This document shows, one piece after another, positions 35,555-47,956 of a DNA stretch of 64,000 bases. The notes under the pieces are model-generated. The model was not told where the DNA came from. It searched no databases and was given only the letters and a program-made list of their open reading frames with translations. Numbering within the stretch: the first letter of the stretch is position 1; every line of letters starts with the position of its first letter. Source of the stretch: Sesamum alatum (lineage: Eukaryota; Streptophyta; Magnoliopsida; Lamiales; Pedaliaceae); contig JACGWO010000005.1 in the NCBI GenBank assembly GCA_034509735.1, positions 18,527,264 through 18,591,263 on the forward strand. Reading direction: 5' to 3'. Made by a program: the position numbers and the translations under genes.

Positions 35555-36775
35555 TATCTATCTACACTTAAGAGGTATGTGCGCAATTGAGCACATCCTG
35601 AAGGTTCAATTGCTCGAGGTTATTTAGTGGAAGAATGCATGAACTTCTGTTCTAGAGACCTTAATGATGTGGAAACCAAGAAAAACCGACCACCTAGCAA
35701 CAATAATGGAGATAATAACATGGGTCGGGATTATATGGAGGAACACGGTGTATCATTGATAAAAATACATTGTTGAAGATTCATCAATATGTGCTATCAA
35801 ACATCAATTTTGTTGCACCATATGGCGAGTGAGTAAAGTCTAAAAATCGTACTTTGATGCTTGTTTTCAATTCGTAATATACTTATAGAACTTATTTTAA
35901 AAGCATGCAGAATACATTATGCAACAATTAGAAGAGAAAAAACCACGCGCATCACCGAGAGAAGTCCAACATATTCATAGTCAAAATTTTGATGTGTTGT
36001 TGAAATCTTATGTAAGTATATTCATTATTAGTGTATATTATCAAATCAGATTAATCTATATAATTTAATTTGTCCCATTTCATGACAAAATATAGGTTCA
36101 AAATTTGGCTAGAGCAACCGCGTCAGATGTTCTGAAGGAATTAATTGCTCTAGCTGATGGCCCCATTCCACATGGAAAGAAATACAATGCAGGCATTGTT
36201 GGTGGATGTCGGTATCATGTGAAAAGCAAAGATATCGATAAGAAAACTCAATATAATAGGGTTTTTGTTAATGCAGATACATTGATTTTTGCTAGGGCAA
36301 AACATTTGAATCCTCGATCTGGAACTGTGTCTTATTATGCAGTTTTAAAAGATATACTTCAGATTCAATATACCAAAGATATTCAATTTTTTATGTTTGA
36401 ATGTGATTGGGTTGACGATGAAAAGGGGCTTAAACAAGATGAGTTCAAGTTTATGCTTGTGAACTTTAATCATTTTATGTATAATAAGAATTTACGTACT
36501 GATGAGCCTTTTGTGTTAGCAAGTCAAGTTCAATAAGTCTGGTACATTTCTGATCCATCAGAGGCAGACTGGCATGTGGTGGTGACAATGACAAAATGAG
36601 ATAATTATGATGTCAACTCAACGATCGAAGCGGAGCCACATAGTAGGGTGCAATTGGATGATAACATTCCTAGTCGAAATAAGGATGTCTGCTGGGTGAG
36701 GGAAGGGGTAGAAGGATCATTTGTTGATGAGCCATTGATGACGGTTGAAAATGTTGAAGTGGGGAAATGATATTG
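35555..36775 (+). pseudogene. CACTA transposase C-terminal region (DUF4218/DUF4216)
   Basis: The first block reads AHPEGSIARGYLVEECMNFC and VETKKNRPPSNNNGDN after an in-frame stop. A later exon (36105-36536) carries YNAGIVGGCRYHVKSKD, SYYAVLKDILQIQYTKD, FECDWVDDEKGLKQDEFKF and DEPFVLASQVQ, the DUF4216 core. After its stop, WYISDPSEADWHVVV continues in another reading. Introns near 35838-35900 and 36013-36096 are plausible. Confidence 0.75.
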
Positions 36776-38633
36776 AAATAGAAGATGATTTTGATGTCCA
36801 ATGGATTATAATTAGTTTGTAATGACAATTATCATGTTTAATGTTTATATTGTTTTATTGAATACTTACATGACATTCATATAATTTATTTTGATAGTTG
36901 GTCTCCTAGTTTGTAATATTTTTATCATGTTTAATGTAAAGTTAGTATGGTTCAAAAATTTTAGTTTGACATGTTCTTTTAATATTGTTATCATGTTTCT
37001 ACAGGTATGGGTAAGGAAAAGAAGAGCATGCATCGAAACACAATCCTACAGATCATGGAGGCTAAGAAGAAAAGAGAAATCTCCAAGGAAAGGCATCAAT
37101 TAGATGAGTTCATTGATGACCCTACCTTCCGGACTAGAACACGACCTCGGGCAATAGGTGAAACAATTGTACTGAAAAAGAAAAAGGATAGCCTCAAGGT
37201 AACTTCGCCCTCTTTGTCTCAGGTGCAACACCCTCTGAGTCGGCTTCGTACACGTTCTCAACAACACTTTTCCTCTTCGTCTCAAGTGCAACACTCTCCA
37301 AACAGGCCATAGACACGTTCTCACCAGCATTTGCCCTCTCCAAGTAGGTCCTAGAAATGTTCTCAGTTCGACTCTTCTCCGAGTAGACCTCAGACACGTT
37401 CTCAGCAACATTTGTACTCTTCTCCAACTAGGCCACATACACGATCCCAACAAGGTACTGAAAGTAGTCCAACAACACATAATGAGCCATTAGAACCAAA
37501 TACCTCTACAAGTCCAGGTACCAAATGTATTTATTTATTTTATATCATTGAAAAATAATATGCATTTAGTGATGCTTCTTATGAATTTATTTATAAATTT
37601 TTTATTGGTTGTTTTTATTAATGTTTCCTTTTTGTTTTTTTGGTAGTACCTGACAATGTACTGAGAAGGCACCGACAGTTGTTACAAAGGGAAGAGGTGC
37701 TGCTCAGTTTTCGAAAGGATGGGGAACAGGAAAGAAACTAGAAGTTACACTAGATAGAAATCAAAGAGTCATCGGGCCCGACGTGAATCACTACAAAGTG
37801 ACAATCGGATGTATGGCTCGTACAGGTGTTAAATTGCCAGTGAACTTACGTGGAGTTCAATCATATACCACAATATTTGAAAGACATGGCTTGGAAAGAT
37901 GTGGAGGTTGGACTCTTAATCCCAAAAAACTTCAATTTTCATGCTTTTATATGTTCTTATACGTAAACATTCAATTTGTATACTAATAGTTAAAACATCC
38001 TATTTTAGTATAATACCACTTTACCTCCCGAAGCGAAGAGTGTAGTGTTGGCAGATCTGAAGGATATTGGACAAGGTGGAAACATGAGTTTAAAATGAAG
38101 TACTTCCTGTGGCACATTGATGACCCCGAATATCTGTCACAATCCCCAACTGAGCATGTAGAACAAGATCAATGGAAGAAATTGGTGATATATTGGACAT
38201 ATGAGGATGTGCAAGTATATTTACATCACATATATGATTTAAAATAAGACTATATATAGAATATTATATGACTATTTTCATGTTATTGGATAAAAAATTG
38301 CTAGGAAGAATTCGGTAAATGTTTCCAAGAAGCAGTGTCTTTATAGGACTGCAACAACTTTATTTGCAGTTATGGAACAAGAAGTATAGTTTAGTTCCAA
38401 CTAAGTCATCATTGTTTTATGAATGTTAAACATTGTTTCTTCATATCGATTCATATTTATTCATATCAATTCATTCATTGTTAGATGATGATAGAAGGGA
38501 CGGATCAAAGTACGCTTCATATTTGGTTGGAGTCTCGCCCCCCTGCAAAAGGGATTGAGGATGATGACACATTAGACTTACATGTAATTTTATTCCTTGG
38601 ACTTAAATGGTTGGAGTATTATTGTTATTGTCT

Positions 38634-38820
38634 TGGATTAAAATGATTGTTGTTGGATGGTCTTGGCGATGTTGGATTTGAATGATTATTGTTGGTTGGT
38701 TGAGATGACGATGTTGGATTTGAATGACTGTTGTTGGTCAGTTCATATGACAATGTTGGATTTGAATGATTGTAGTTGCATGGTCTTGACGAGGTTCTAT
38801 TTGAATGATTGTTCTGGGAT
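38634..38820. repeat. 42-bp tandem repeat (minisatellite)
   Basis: Units begin TTGGATTTGAATGA at 38671, 38713 and 38755, with flanking partial units. The period of 42 nt keeps a 14-residue repeat (MLDLNDCCW-type) open in frame, although no protein context supports translation. Confidence 0.8.
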
Positions 38821-38939
38821 GAGCAATTTACGTTATATACATTTGTAGGCTTGTAATGGACTTGTTTTATCAGAATTGTAATCTTTCTATTGTTGATTTT
38901 ACTGTAATTTCTTCATAAACATGTTCTACTTTAAATATG

Positions 38940-39200
38940 CTGAAAAACAAGAAAACTTCTGTAGTTGAAAATTCTGCAGAAAGTTTATGTTTTTCTACAG
39001 CAAAAAAAATAACATTTTTGTGCAGAAAAACTGCAGCAGAAAATTCTGCAGAAATCCAGTTTTCTGCATAGAAAAATGGTTTTCAGTTGCAGAAATTTTT
39101 CTGTTTTTTCTGCAATAGTTTAAAAAAAAAATTTCTGCATAGATTTACTGGATTTGTGTAGAATTTTACGCCGCAGAAACTTTTTTGTTTTTTTGCAATA
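38940..39200. repeat. Cluster of TTCTGCAGAA-type palindromes
   Basis: CTGCAG, TTCTGCA and their complements occur more than ten times in 260 bp, for example AAAATTCTGCAGAAA twice. They lie in both orientations within an intron-like part of the CACTA element, so long hairpins are possible. Confidence 0.65.
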
Positions 39201-40230
39201 GTGCAAACAAAAAAGTTCATTTATTTATATAATGTTTATACTTCTTTTCAGACACATTTCACTAGGGAGCTATCTAAGAAGCCTGAGTTAGAAAGAAACA
39301 AGGACTTTAAGAAGGTAATTTTCAAGAATGCAATGGGAGGGGAGAAATACAGAAAATTGACAGGAAGAGCAGAGAAGTGAAAAAATTGAAAATGTAGTTG
39401 CATCCATAAGTTCTGTACACGAGTAAGAAGAATTGAAAATGCTTAAGGATGGACTCCTGGATGAAAGAGAAAAAATGAAACAAGTGCAAGATGAATTCAA
39501 TAAAGAGAAAGAGTAGTTGAAGTTGGAGATGGAGAAGGTAGCTTTACTAAGCCAGAAGTTGGGAAAGCTCAAAAGTCAGCTCCCTACAATGTCTTCTATG
39601 TTACCAACAACTCAATTACGTAACTAAATGTTATTTTCTTTTTAGTCAAATCTCTCTATTGCTTTAATTTTTATGTTTCATTTAATGCGGGTGGGATGAA
39701 AGAGCTAAAAAAGGAAAATTTATTGCTAATTCTACTAAGACTTATAGTGTAAGTATATTACTTTGAAAGTGTCTTTGAGGAATAAACATGTAAAGCTTAG
39801 TATTAATGTACCAAAGATGATCAAATTATTATCAAATTATTTTTTAATCCAGATTGGGGCATGAGTTCATTTATTCTGTCATCAAAAACCAAAAAAAAAT
39901 AGTTGCTGAAGGTGTTGTTGTTGGTATGACTGGCCAAGAGGGAGTTCCACCTAGATTTGTGAGAATGTATATTGGGAAAGTTTACGTTCCTAATGAGAAG
40001 TTACAACGACTGAGTAAAGATGTTACTACCATTGGAGAAGCTGTTAACAAATGTGTTTATTGGGAGTTTGGGAACGAAAGAAAATGTCTCTTTCCTTCAA
40101 AATGCAACTTTGTACACTTTTTCATCTTACTTTTATTTATGGATTTTTGGGTTATAATATTTCAGGTTATGGAGATTTGAACAAGATGAGAAGCTACGTT
40201 TTGACTAACGTATGTATGTTTGCATTCCAG

Positions 40231-40478
40231 TATGCAACTTTGAGGTTTTTGGTTGTGATCTAATGACTATGATTAAGAATTGTGTAAAGTCATTTGCACA
40301 ATTATGTAGTTAGTAGTAAGGGTTTGTACATGATGGAATTAGAAGATGCTATTTAGTATGCAACTAGGAGGTTTTTGCTTGTGATGTCATGACTATGGTT
40401 AAGAATTGTGTAATGTCATTTGCAAAATTATGTAGTTAGTAGTAAGGGTTTGTACATGGTGGAATTGGAAGACGCTAC
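40231..40478. repeat. 126-bp tandem duplication
   Basis: Copy 1 (40231-40356) and copy 2 (40357-40478) both run from TATGCAACT through TTAAGAATTGTGTAA to TAGTAGTAAGGGTTTGTACA. By eye identity is above 90%, so it is recent. Confidence 0.85.
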
Positions 40479-41270
40479 TTTTTTGTCAGTTAACATATGC
40501 TTGTTGTTCAATATTGTGAATTTATTAGTTTTAATATGTGCAAGATGCACGTTGACCAATTGTGTTATTCGATATTACAAAATATATTATTTATATATCA
40601 TGTGCAATTATCTTATGATAATTTAATAATATGTCAAAACTATTAATATAAAAATTATAAAAAATACAAATAATAAATAATGCAAACAACATAAAGGGTA
40701 ATTGCAAATGCAAAATCAAATTTTAGTTTTATTACTCCGGGAAAATGGTCGTAGTAAAAATCAATGTAAGATGTTATTGCAACAAATAGAGCTCTGAGGG
40801 AAAGCTTAATAATTTTTCTTGTTCTTTTTGGAACGAATTTGACATCATGACAAAAGTTATTTTCCGTGGAAATACTCCTACTAATGGCTACAACTCGATA
40901 GGTAGCAAAAACATGTGTTTTTGCATCGAATTGGAATCGTAACGAAAGCTATTTTCTTGTACCAAAAATATTCTAGATTAAATTCAAGTTTTGGACATTC
41001 CAAAAAAAATTAATCTACATGGAAATACTTTCTCCATCATTTTGGAAATATAATGTTGTTCAAAATAAATCAACCATTTAATCACATTAAACCCTAAAAA
41101 ATTTTCAAAGTATTCAGGACTTTTCAAAACACAATGTTTGAACATTTTAAATAATAAATTTTATTAGACAACATTTTTGAAATATTTAATTAGAATAAAT
41201 ATGCATGGAAAAAGTATATCTAACCATTTAAAGCAAACATAATCCTAATCCAATTAAATATTCAGAGAAA
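40479..41270. other. AT-rich DNA, no gene seen
   Basis: Possibly the distal part of the CACTA element and the leader of an old Copia element; no motif allows a firm call. Confidence 0.4.
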
Positions 41271-41329
41271 TCAGAAAAATAAAAAAACTGTAATTTCAGG
41301 CAAAAAATTGTGGTCCCTGTTGCTAAAAG

Positions 41330-41640
41330 ATTGTCGACATGGTTGTAGCCGCATGGCTGGGCTGTCAGTAGGGTCGTGCACGCAGCTACATGGGCTGCTT
41401 ATATGCAGGGCAAAGCCCTGAGCGCCTGGCGCCTGCCCAAGTGCGTGTTGTTGGCCGTTGGTTGCGCGCAGGGGTGCGCAGGCTCCCATGCCTGCACGCG
41501 TACATATCGCACAGTTGTGCACACTTGCTGGGCTTGCCGTACAACCACCGTGCATGCCGGGCAAGGCCATGTGCACAAGTGCCCATGCCTGTGTGTCCGC
41601 AAGCTATCTCTGCTTTTTCCACGCCCCACTAGGATCTATA
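41330..41640. other. GC-rich island, probable Copia leader remnant
   Basis: A sharp rise in GC within AT-rich DNA, with recurring GCGCAGG, CCTGC and TGCACGC words in both orientations. It produces long overlapping ORFs in all frames (41271-41693), which reflects composition. It resembles the GC-rich block in the leader of the complete Copia element (53530-53940) and likewise lies beside an LTR. Confidence 0.5.
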
Positions 41641-41649
41641 CACTCCGTC

Positions 41650-43409
41650 TTGCTATAAATGAATGTGTACTTTTGTTTTGTATTCTTACTTGAAACTTCT
41701 ACAAGAGGAACAAAAAAATGATTTTAAAGAAGAGAGGAGAAGTGGACGGCAAGCGGAAGAAGAGAGCAAGAGAGTTGAGCGAATTCACTTCTTTCACAAA
41801 CAATGAACTTTCAATTTCTTCCCACACCTCACTGACTTGTAAATTACACTAACCAAAGCTTGCATGTGTGTGTGTGCGTTCAACCATGTGGCCAAGTGGA
41901 GTCCCATGAGCCCCACTTGGCCACATCATGCTACATGGAAGGGGAAGTTTCAACTTCCCCCAACATTCCTCAATTGGGCTCACGGGCTTGGTCGTGGATC
42001 ATTAAATATGGGCTTGGATTTGTTTTTTAATCTAAAACTTAAATTAATTCAAGTCAATAATATTTAATTAGACCTACTAATTAATCGAATTCATTTATAA
42101 GGTCCAATCCGGATTTATTTAATCATATTAAATAAATCAATGTCAAAATAATTAATTAAGTACATTAGTTAAGTAAATCCAATCGAAATGAATTTATCTC
42201 ACCAATTTAATTGGACAAGGCCCAATTCAATTAATCGTATTAATTAAAATATAGGCCCCATAAAATACACTCTCCATTAAATGATCATATCATTTAATTT
42301 CTAGAATTAATATGAATACTTTAATTATTCATTTTCTTAAAGAAATAATTCATAATTAATTTCGATAAATTCATTGTGATTTTTGTGTGACTCTATAGGT
42401 CTACCTTTAGCTAGATTTTGGCTTGTGTTAGTACACAATTAATTGACAAATACTTTGCACTAGATCAATGAAATCACATTTAATTAATCACTTCTGATTG
42501 ACACTTAATCCAGAAGTATCCATTACCATAGGTGGCTGTCTAGCAACCATCCATGGCATCCCGAATACATACAGATGCCATCCTTCCATCGGCCATCTCC
42601 TAGGGTTAGTCTAGGGCATGAAATTATATATTGGTTCCCATCCTGGACCAGACAACTGTGTATAAACTGTGATTTCGTATCACTCCTTTAACAAACATTG
42701 GAAAATCCTTTCCTATTTCATTACCTGTTGTGGCCACATACTCAATGGAGATAGATGCAATTTAGAGATAATAGGAGAACGCTATCATCTCATGATACGC
42801 GATGGATCCTATCTACTGCACTGGAACAAGACTTATAATGACCGCGTAGATACACACACACATTTTGCCACCACACACAGGAGACTATTGTCGATCCTCA
42901 AATTTTAGGAGTAATTTTATACTATCAAAATTGGGGAATTTCAGTCATACTGATCATGCCATTTGGGCTTTAATATGACGACACCTCACGAGTCAGTTCA
43001 ATTGGCTTGACATCCCTTTCTTAACCACCAACTAATAATGTATATGCATCACTTGCCTATTATCAATGAAACATGACACTCATCCCATGGGTACATTTAT
43101 TAGTGAAAGTCTCAATAGAACCCACGATACCCTTTCTCGAGGTTCTCGACTTGGAATGTTACAAACTAACCCTCTAAAATTGGTTTCATGGTTAACATCA
43201 TATGCGCAACCCAAATTCACTGGTTGTTTGTTGTCTAAAGGCTTTATTCGTGACATGGAGTTATATATTTTATAAAGCAATCTAAATACACGACAAAGAT
43301 TGCAAAATATGAATATTTATTCATTTATTCAATATTATATCGAAACGAAATTGTAGAACAGATTACAAAACAACCAATCAATTTTGATTTCTGTTCACCT
43401 ATTCTAACA
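41650..43409 (-). repeat. Degenerate long LTR of the same Copia superfamily
   Basis: It ends TTCACCTATTCTAACA, the same end as the complete LTRs. It shares GTGACTCTATAGGTCTACC, ATTACCATAGGTGGC and GAAAGTCTCAATAGAACCCA with them. The other boundary near 41650 is not clear, and no PBS is found. Confidence 0.6.
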
Positions 43410-44262
43410 TTCGATGTCATCTCATGATAGGTGATGGATCCTATCTTGGAACTCACTAGCCACTATATATGTTTCAATTTCACTAAAACAAGACATATAG
43501 TGACCACGTCAAAACAGAATCACCTATTGCCAAGACAAAGATACAACGGCCTCATGTATTAGGCTATTGTGGATCCTCAAGTGTTATACTAAATCCCATA
43601 CTATCGGAGCCAAAAAGTTCCACTCGTGCCACTTGGGCTTCCATATGATGATTCTTTGCAAGTCAGTTTAGTCAGCTTGACAACTCTTTGTCAACCTGAA
43701 AGAATCGGGTACGGCCCGGGAACGCAACGAAAGCATAAAAATGTAAATTTAAGGAATAATTTAAATTGGATTTAAAAGGGTGTTCCCTTTGAAGTTCCCA
43801 GGTGTTTGGTGTTTGTCAAAGCATAAATAACAAAAAAAAACATGTTGGACATGTGGCTTAAAAGGAGAAGAACAAAGGTATATAAAAATGTAAAAGGGAA
43901 CCAACCTTTGTTCGTTTATGTAGAACGGGTTCATGCTTTGTTCCTTTCTTTTTCTTCTTGGTTCGTCCACTTGAGAGCTCAACGTAGAACTCCTCTAATG
44001 CATTCCACACCACACTTGGTATTTATTTATACTCTATTGCTAGATAGAAAATAACAACAAAGAAGAAAAAACAATTCAAAGAAAGCACTATCAATTAGTG
44101 TACTTTGGAATGTATTTGTTCAATCTTCTCTAAGAAGTATGAACACTGAAAGAGAGAATTTTTAGAGAGTTTTTTTGGCGTAAACGCTCCAGTAAAAATG
44201 AAGTAAGTTAATGTATGAATGTCTAGCAAAGTTGTTTTATGTATGTAGAATGTAGAGTTCAA
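43410..44262 (-). repeat. Two further nested LTR fragments
   Basis: 43410-43696 repeats the block seen at about 42770-43020 (CATCTCATGATA, GATGGATCCTATCT, GACCACGT). At 43697 a new LTR edge begins TGAAAGAATCGGG and contains AGGGTGTTCCCTTTGAAG. It is cut at 44262 by the next LTR. Confidence 0.55.
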
Positions 44263-45509
44263 AATGAAAGCCTAGCAAAAGTGTGTGGATCGGCCGGGAG
44301 TAGCGCGAATGCCGAAGCACGGTATAATAAAATTTGCAAGAATTTAAACATGCTATGAATGAGATAAAAAAAAATACGTTCAAGGGGTGTTCCCTTGAAT
44401 CTCCCGGGCATTCGGTGTATCTCATGAATAATCAAACATACAAAATTTCATGGAGGCCATAGGGTTTAAAGAAAAAGGGACGAAAACCTAAACCGGAAAC
44501 CTACCGGTTGTCGTTTTCGACTTTCAAGTCGCTACTCGCGTTGTTCCCCGTTTTGCTCCAAGATCTCGAGTTTGAGACCCTCTAGTTCGTACATGCAATC
44601 CGCCCACGTATCTTGATCCTCGTGCTAGCGAAAGAAACAAGTGTATGTTTAACGAGACCAAACCCTCCTTAAAGTTCAATTGTAAAAACAAAAGAACATG
44701 AAAGAGTTTCTTGGGAAAGAGAGGAAGAGAGTGCGGCCAAGAGAGGGAGAGAGGGAGCCGAGTGGTGTGTGTTTTGTGTGTTCTTCAATTTTTCATCATC
44801 TCTTCTAAAGAGAAGACTTAAGAGTATTTATAGAGGAGGAATCCCATTCCTCTTCTAATTTCTACTCCTTGGAAGACTCCTCCTTGAATAGGATTTGACC
44901 TAGTCAAATCCTAGTCAACATCTAGTTTCTCGGTCAAACTAATCCCAGCCATTGATCTCTCTCTTTAATCTCAACCATTGATTAATTTAATGGAATATTT
45001 AAATCTCATTTAAATAATCCAAAGGACAATGAAGTCATACCTATCATGCCTATGAGAATGAAGTCATACCTATCATGCCTCATGGGCTTTCATATGACAT
45101 CTCTTGCCCGTCATTCAGTGAACTTGACAACTCCTTACCAAGCACCCAGTAACGTGCATAGACATCGCACATCAGCCATATATGAAAGACAATACTCATT
45201 TCATGAATGCATCACTTAGTGCAAGTCTCTATAGAATCCTTGTCAATGCCCTGTCTTAATGGATTCTACTAAGAACCTTTTTAGATAAACCATAGAGATT
45301 GATTTCATGATTTTCCATTATTTGCGCGACCCAACCCCGTAGTCCTTGTGATATGAGGGTTTCAACCACAATGTCCACGATCTAAAGATATTTATTGGAT
45401 ATGATGAAGTTTGTCCAAAGAGTTAATTATAATTAATTAACATTTTATTGAAAAAGATTATTCAAAACAGATTGGCCAACTATTCCCTTGCCTGTCACCT
45501 ATTCTATCA
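44263..45509 (-). repeat. LTR of the same family, largely complete in layout
   Basis: It starts TGAAAGCCTAGC and soon reads GTGGATCGGCCGGG and AGCGCGAATG, as in the LTR at 45952. A TATA-like element (minus CTCTATAAATACTC) lies near 44830. It ends CACCTATTCTATCA. It is shorter than the 2-kb LTRs, and the flanks show no matching 5-bp duplication. Confidence 0.6.
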
Positions 45510-45946
45510 TCTTTCAATTTTCAGCATTGGCCTTTATATTTATTCAATAGCCTCTCGCACATGTTGATTTTTGTCAACAGCCCAGGTATCACTAAGGTCT
45601 ACCCACTTGAATATATCCTAATAGAAACCCTACACAACATACACAACTACAAGAAATATGAATTAAGAACACAAAAGCGTGAACAATTATAGAGATGCTT
45701 AAGATGAAATACTAACCTTCGAACTTGGGCAACCACAATACCTTCTGCTTTGATTATTATTCATCCATGATGTCTTCATTGTCACCAGAAATCCTCAAGT
45801 ACATTAACTATCCTTTAGATGCTTGTCGAAACAATCTACTCTCTGTTAATTTAATTCCTGACGAACGGCTGTTAAAGTTGCACGATGTTGACTTTGTTTC
45901 AGTGAGCGGTGACAACTCCTTTCTCCCATTACCTCAACATCATAGA
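45510..45946. other. Unassigned sequence left of the complete Copia
   Basis: It holds a 93-codon ORF (from 45725) whose last residues read into the LTR, so it is not credible as a gene. After the Copia insertion the sequence resumes at 56141. Confidence 0.4.
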
Positions 45947-45951
45947 TACAA

Positions 45952-47940
45952 TGAAAGGAATTGTGGATCGTCCCGGGAAAAGCGCGAATGCGGAAGCGCG
46001 GTATAATTAAAAAATAAATACGGAATTTAAACATGCTTTAAATTAAAGAACACGTTTCAAAGGGTGTGCCTTTGAAATTCCCGGGTGTTCGGTGTATCTC
46101 ATGAATAATAAAACATAAAAAGAATCATGGAGGCCATAGGGTAGAAAATTGAAAGGGACGAAAATCATAAACGAGACCTACCCGTTGTCGTTTTCGTCTT
46201 CAACGGCTACACGCGTTGTTCCCTGTTTTGCACCAAGATCTCGTTCTTGAGACCCTCCAAATCGTGACACACGATCCACCCACGTATCTTGCACGTCGTG
46301 CTAGCAACGAACAAGTTTATATTTTGGAGTGGATGAATCAACAACACGTTATGAATTAACGGTATTGATTCATCAAGTTCTAATGTTCCAAGAACAAGAG
46401 AACAAAGAAAAATAATTTTCTTGGAGTGTGTGAGAGAGAGAGGGCGGACGAGATAGAGGGAGAGAGAGCCGAGTTTGTGTGTGTGTGTTGTGTGTGTTGG
46501 AATTTCATCATCCTTCAACTTGTAGGATGCTAGGGGTTTATATAGAAGAGGAGTCTAATCCTCTTTAAACTCCTCTTTCAAGAACTCTATTTTGACTAGG
46601 ATTTTGACCTAGTCAAAGTCCTAGTCAAAGTAGTGTTTTGACTTAGTCAAAACAATCCTAGCCATCCATCTCTCCATTGATCTCGACCGTTGATTTAATT
46701 TAATTTAATGGAATATTTAAAACCTATTTAAATATTTCCAAGAGGCTAAAATAAATATAAATATTATTTAAGCCCATTAAATAAATCCCTTTGATAAATC
46801 TAATTTATCAATTTAATTCCTTATATCTAATAGAAGGAATTATTTCTCCAAGAAAAATAAAGGACCCGATTAAAATCCAATTTAATCATTCCTTCACTCC
46901 AATATTTAATTCCTAATTAAATATCTAAATGTGTGTGGATAGTGTGTGACTCTTTAGGTTCACCTTTCAGCTAGACTTGGTCGGATTCCTAGAATCCTTC
47001 CGTTACCATGGGTGGCCATCTAGCAACGGTCCATGGCACTAGAGACTAGGTGAAATATTCAGGATGAACATTTAGGCTCTAACAGTACACTTGTCCTTCT
47101 GTCTTCGGTCTCATCACTTTAGAGTCTAGGGCACGGAAAATGCAGGTACCATTTTGGACCTAAGTGTCGGTCTGTCCTCACTAAACGCCGCAAGGGAATC
47201 CTTCCCTTCTGTTCAGTCACTGTGGCCACAGTTTTAGGGACAAGACCTAGAGTATACATGAGACTCAACTGCCAAAACCTATTGACAGGAGACAGATCCT
47301 TTCTTGGAAACTACTGTCACTTTGCACACCAGAACTGCACTAGACATGGCTTATGACTACCAAAGAGAATTCTGGCAATCTCTCACCATATCTAAGATAC
47401 AGCCCTGATGTACAGGTAAACTCAGCAATTCCTCAAGTCAAAAGGACTTGACCTGTACCGTTGGAACCGGGAATACATGTCATACCTTGCTGACCATACT
47501 CAAGGTCCTCCGTAAGACGGTTCCCGCGAGTCACCTCAGTCAGCTGCGTCCTAGCATGCTAACCCACTAACACTGCTTAGACGACCCTCGTCACCCGTCG
47601 ATGAAATACGACAGCAGGTGCTTAGTGCAAGTCTCAAATGGAATCCCGGTACCCATTTTCGGGATTCCTTGACTTGGAGATTTCCGGACTGATTCGGGAA
47701 GACTGATTCCATGGACCTACCTCCAAGCGTAGTCCCAGTCCCCGAAATTGATTCTCAGTCCATAGGCTTTGTTTGCGTAGTGAACAGATATGGAAAACAA
47801 GTATAAGTGAACACAAACAAAGTGATGCCAAATGAAATTCACTTCTTTATTCATTAATGATTTATCAAACACCTATAATTGTCTAGACATAGGTTACATA
47901 TACCCGCCAAAATTGACTTACATGGTCACTTATTCTAACA
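45952..47940 (-). repeat. 3' LTR of the Copia element
   Basis: 1989 bp. It begins TGAAAGGAATTGTGG and ends CACTTATTCTAACA. Near-identical to 54150-56135. A TATA-like element on the - strand (TCTATATAAACCCC) lies near 46535. Confidence 0.95.
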
Positions 47941-47955
47941 ATCTCCCACTTGACC
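47941..47955 (-). other. Polypurine tract of the Copia element
   Basis: The - strand reads GGTCAAGTGGGAGAT directly before the 3' LTR, the site that primes plus-strand DNA synthesis. Confidence 0.8.
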
Positions 47956-47956
47956 T

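Larger units (their letters stand above)
37007..40180 (+). pseudogene. CACTA second gene (PTTA/En-Spm type transposase-associated protein)
   Basis: MGKEKKSMHRNTILQIMEAK opens a basic N-terminus with an Arg/Ser/Gln-rich repeat region (37200-37460). RGAAQFSKGWGTGKKLEV and DVNHYKVTIGCMARTGVKLP follow (37690-37920). Then WKHEFKMKYFLWHIDDPEYL and EQDQWKKLVIYWTYED (38070-38215) match the central PTTA motif. A C-terminal exon (39854 on) has GHEFIYSVIKNQKKIVAEGV. At 39400-39580 an E/K-rich coiled-coil stretch has stops. Exons are separated by introns and damaged by stops. Confidence 0.65.
35530..40500 (+). mobile_element. Decayed CACTA (En/Spm) transposon
   Basis: In order on the + strand: a DUF4218-type stretch, a DUF4216-type stretch, then a second gene of the PTTA/En-Spm (Transposase_24) type. 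This is the usual CACTA gene order. The catalytic TNP2 part that should precede it is missing, and no CACTA terminus was found at either side, so the boundaries are approximate. Confidence 0.75.

Noticed and set aside
41271..41693. Cluster of ORFs on both strands
   Set aside because: Same composition effect as above in a smaller GC-rich block; no conserved motif.
45640..45660. ACTACAAGAAAT as a CACTA terminus
   Set aside because: The CACTA start is altered, no partner end was found, and it lies far from the CACTA genes.
45725..46006. 93-codon + strand ORF
   Set aside because: Its 3' end reads into the Copia LTR across the target-site duplication, so the ORF was created by the insertion.
47634..47831. 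65-codon ORF found identically at 55829-56026
   Set aside because: It is LTR sequence duplicated in both LTRs, with no protein similarity recognised.
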